The notes below the pieces were generated by a model. It was not told the origin of the DNA, ran no database searches, and saw nothing but the letters and a program-made list of their open reading frames with translations. DNA of 64,000 bases from Clostridium sp. DL-VIII (GTDB lineage: Bacteria > Bacillota > Clostridia > Clostridiales > Clostridiaceae), in contig NZ_CM001240.1 in assembly GCF_000230835.1 (NCBI RefSeq), positions 4,738,779 through 4,802,778 of the forward strand. The letters are read 5' to 3'. This document shows, piece by piece, positions 63,651 through 64,000 of the stretch. A program made the position numbers and the translations under genes. Positions within the stretch are counted from its first letter, which is position 1, and each line of letters begins with the position of its first letter.

Positions 63651-64000
63651 CTATATAAGTGTGCTTTTTATTATTTCAATAGTTTCCTCAATATCTTCTG
63701 CTGTAATTCCTCTGTGAGTTACAAACCTGCAGGTTGTTGAATCTATTATTTTTATTTTTATTCCATGTTCCTCTAAAACACTGCTAATATAATATGAATC
63801 TTTTCCAGTAGTTTTAAGATCCATTTTAACAATGTTAGTTAAAGTTTTTTCAACATCAACCATCTTATCATTTACGCTAGCAAGCCCCATTGCTAACTTC
63901 TTAGCATTTATATTATCATTTTCTATTCTGTCAATCATTGTTTCGAGTGCAACCACGCCAGCTGCTGCCATATGTCCTGCCTGCGCTAATCCGCCGCCCA
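63651..64000 (-). CDS. Threonine aldolase, C-terminal part (continues off the right edge)
   Basis: The frame is open to the window edge. It reads GGGLAQAGHMAAAGVVALET, then RIENDNINAKKLAMGLASVN and the small domain ending HRGITAEDIEETIEIIKSTL, the C-terminal third of a low-specificity L-threonine aldolase (PLP fold type I). The conserved segment before it (the PLP Lys) lies outside the window. It would split L-allo-threonine or L-threonine to glycine and acetaldehyde. Confidence 0.8.
   Translation of the reverse strand, partial: GGGLAQAGHMAAAGVVALETMIDRIENDNINAKKLAMGLASVNDKMVDVEKTLTNIVKMDLKTTGKDSYYISSVLEEHGIKIKIIDSTTCRFVTHRGITAEDIEETIEIIKSTLI

Overview
The window looks like a chromosomal segment of a low-GC, spore-former-type Firmicute, most likely Clostridium sensu stricto. 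It is very AT-rich, ribosome binding sites are strong AGGAGG-like, hairpin-plus-T-run terminators are dense, and the proteins are clostridial in style (bacteriohemerythrin, DUF975 and 3D-domain proteins, choline-type cell-wall repeats, ydaO c-di-AMP riboswitch). Species cannot be fixed from the sequence alone. No rRNA, tRNA, CRISPR array, transposase or prophage was seen.

The left third (1-29.8 kb) is ordinary accessory chromosome with an unusual number of broken genes: a sensor kinase with an in-frame TGA, a Nudix hydrolase with an in-frame TAG, a riboswitch-led dehydrogenase remnant, a CoA-disulfide reductase tail, a dapF stub and, at the far right of the window, a GNAT stub. Intact genes include fabH, a Big_2 surface protein, HxlR/flavin-reductase and AraC/SDR divergent pairs, a GGDEF protein fused to a ribbon-helix-helix tail, ablB (N-epsilon-acetyl-beta-lysine synthesis) behind the c-di-AMP riboswitch, a ClC antiporter, a LysR regulator beside a siroheme sulfite-reductase-type protein, lgt, a ROK repressor, two tandem secreted paralogues, a tandem BFD-type [2Fe-2S] protein and a MarR gene with palindromic operators.

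The right half (about 30-61 kb, almost all on the minus strand) is a respiratory island that is unusual for a clostridium. It holds an 11-subunit complex I operon (nuoABCDHIJKLMN, without nuoEFG), a menaquinone operon (menF-D-H-B-E-C-thioesterase-menA) plus separate menG and polyprenyl diphosphate synthase, and a copper/iron-sulfur set: an HMA-SafE-cupredoxin fusion, HMA and Met-rich small proteins, a YtkA-like protein, a NapH/NosR-like membrane ferredoxin and a DoxX protein. An OmpR-type response regulator and its histidine kinase sit between these groups.

The main discovery is a shared promoter architecture. Nine promoters in this island carry two direct repeats of CTWCATAA-like 8-mers with an 11-bp period, and the downstream repeat ends exactly 8 nt before a TATAAT-like -10 box in all nine. 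They precede nuoA, menF, the polyprenyl synthase/DoxX/YtkA/NapH operon, the response regulator itself, the copper fusion protein, the HMA pair, the Met-rich secreted protein and two Cys-rich micro-proteins. I infer a single PhoB-like activator, most likely the local response regulator, that switches on a complete quinone-based electron-transfer chain. The terminal reductase or oxidase is not in the window.
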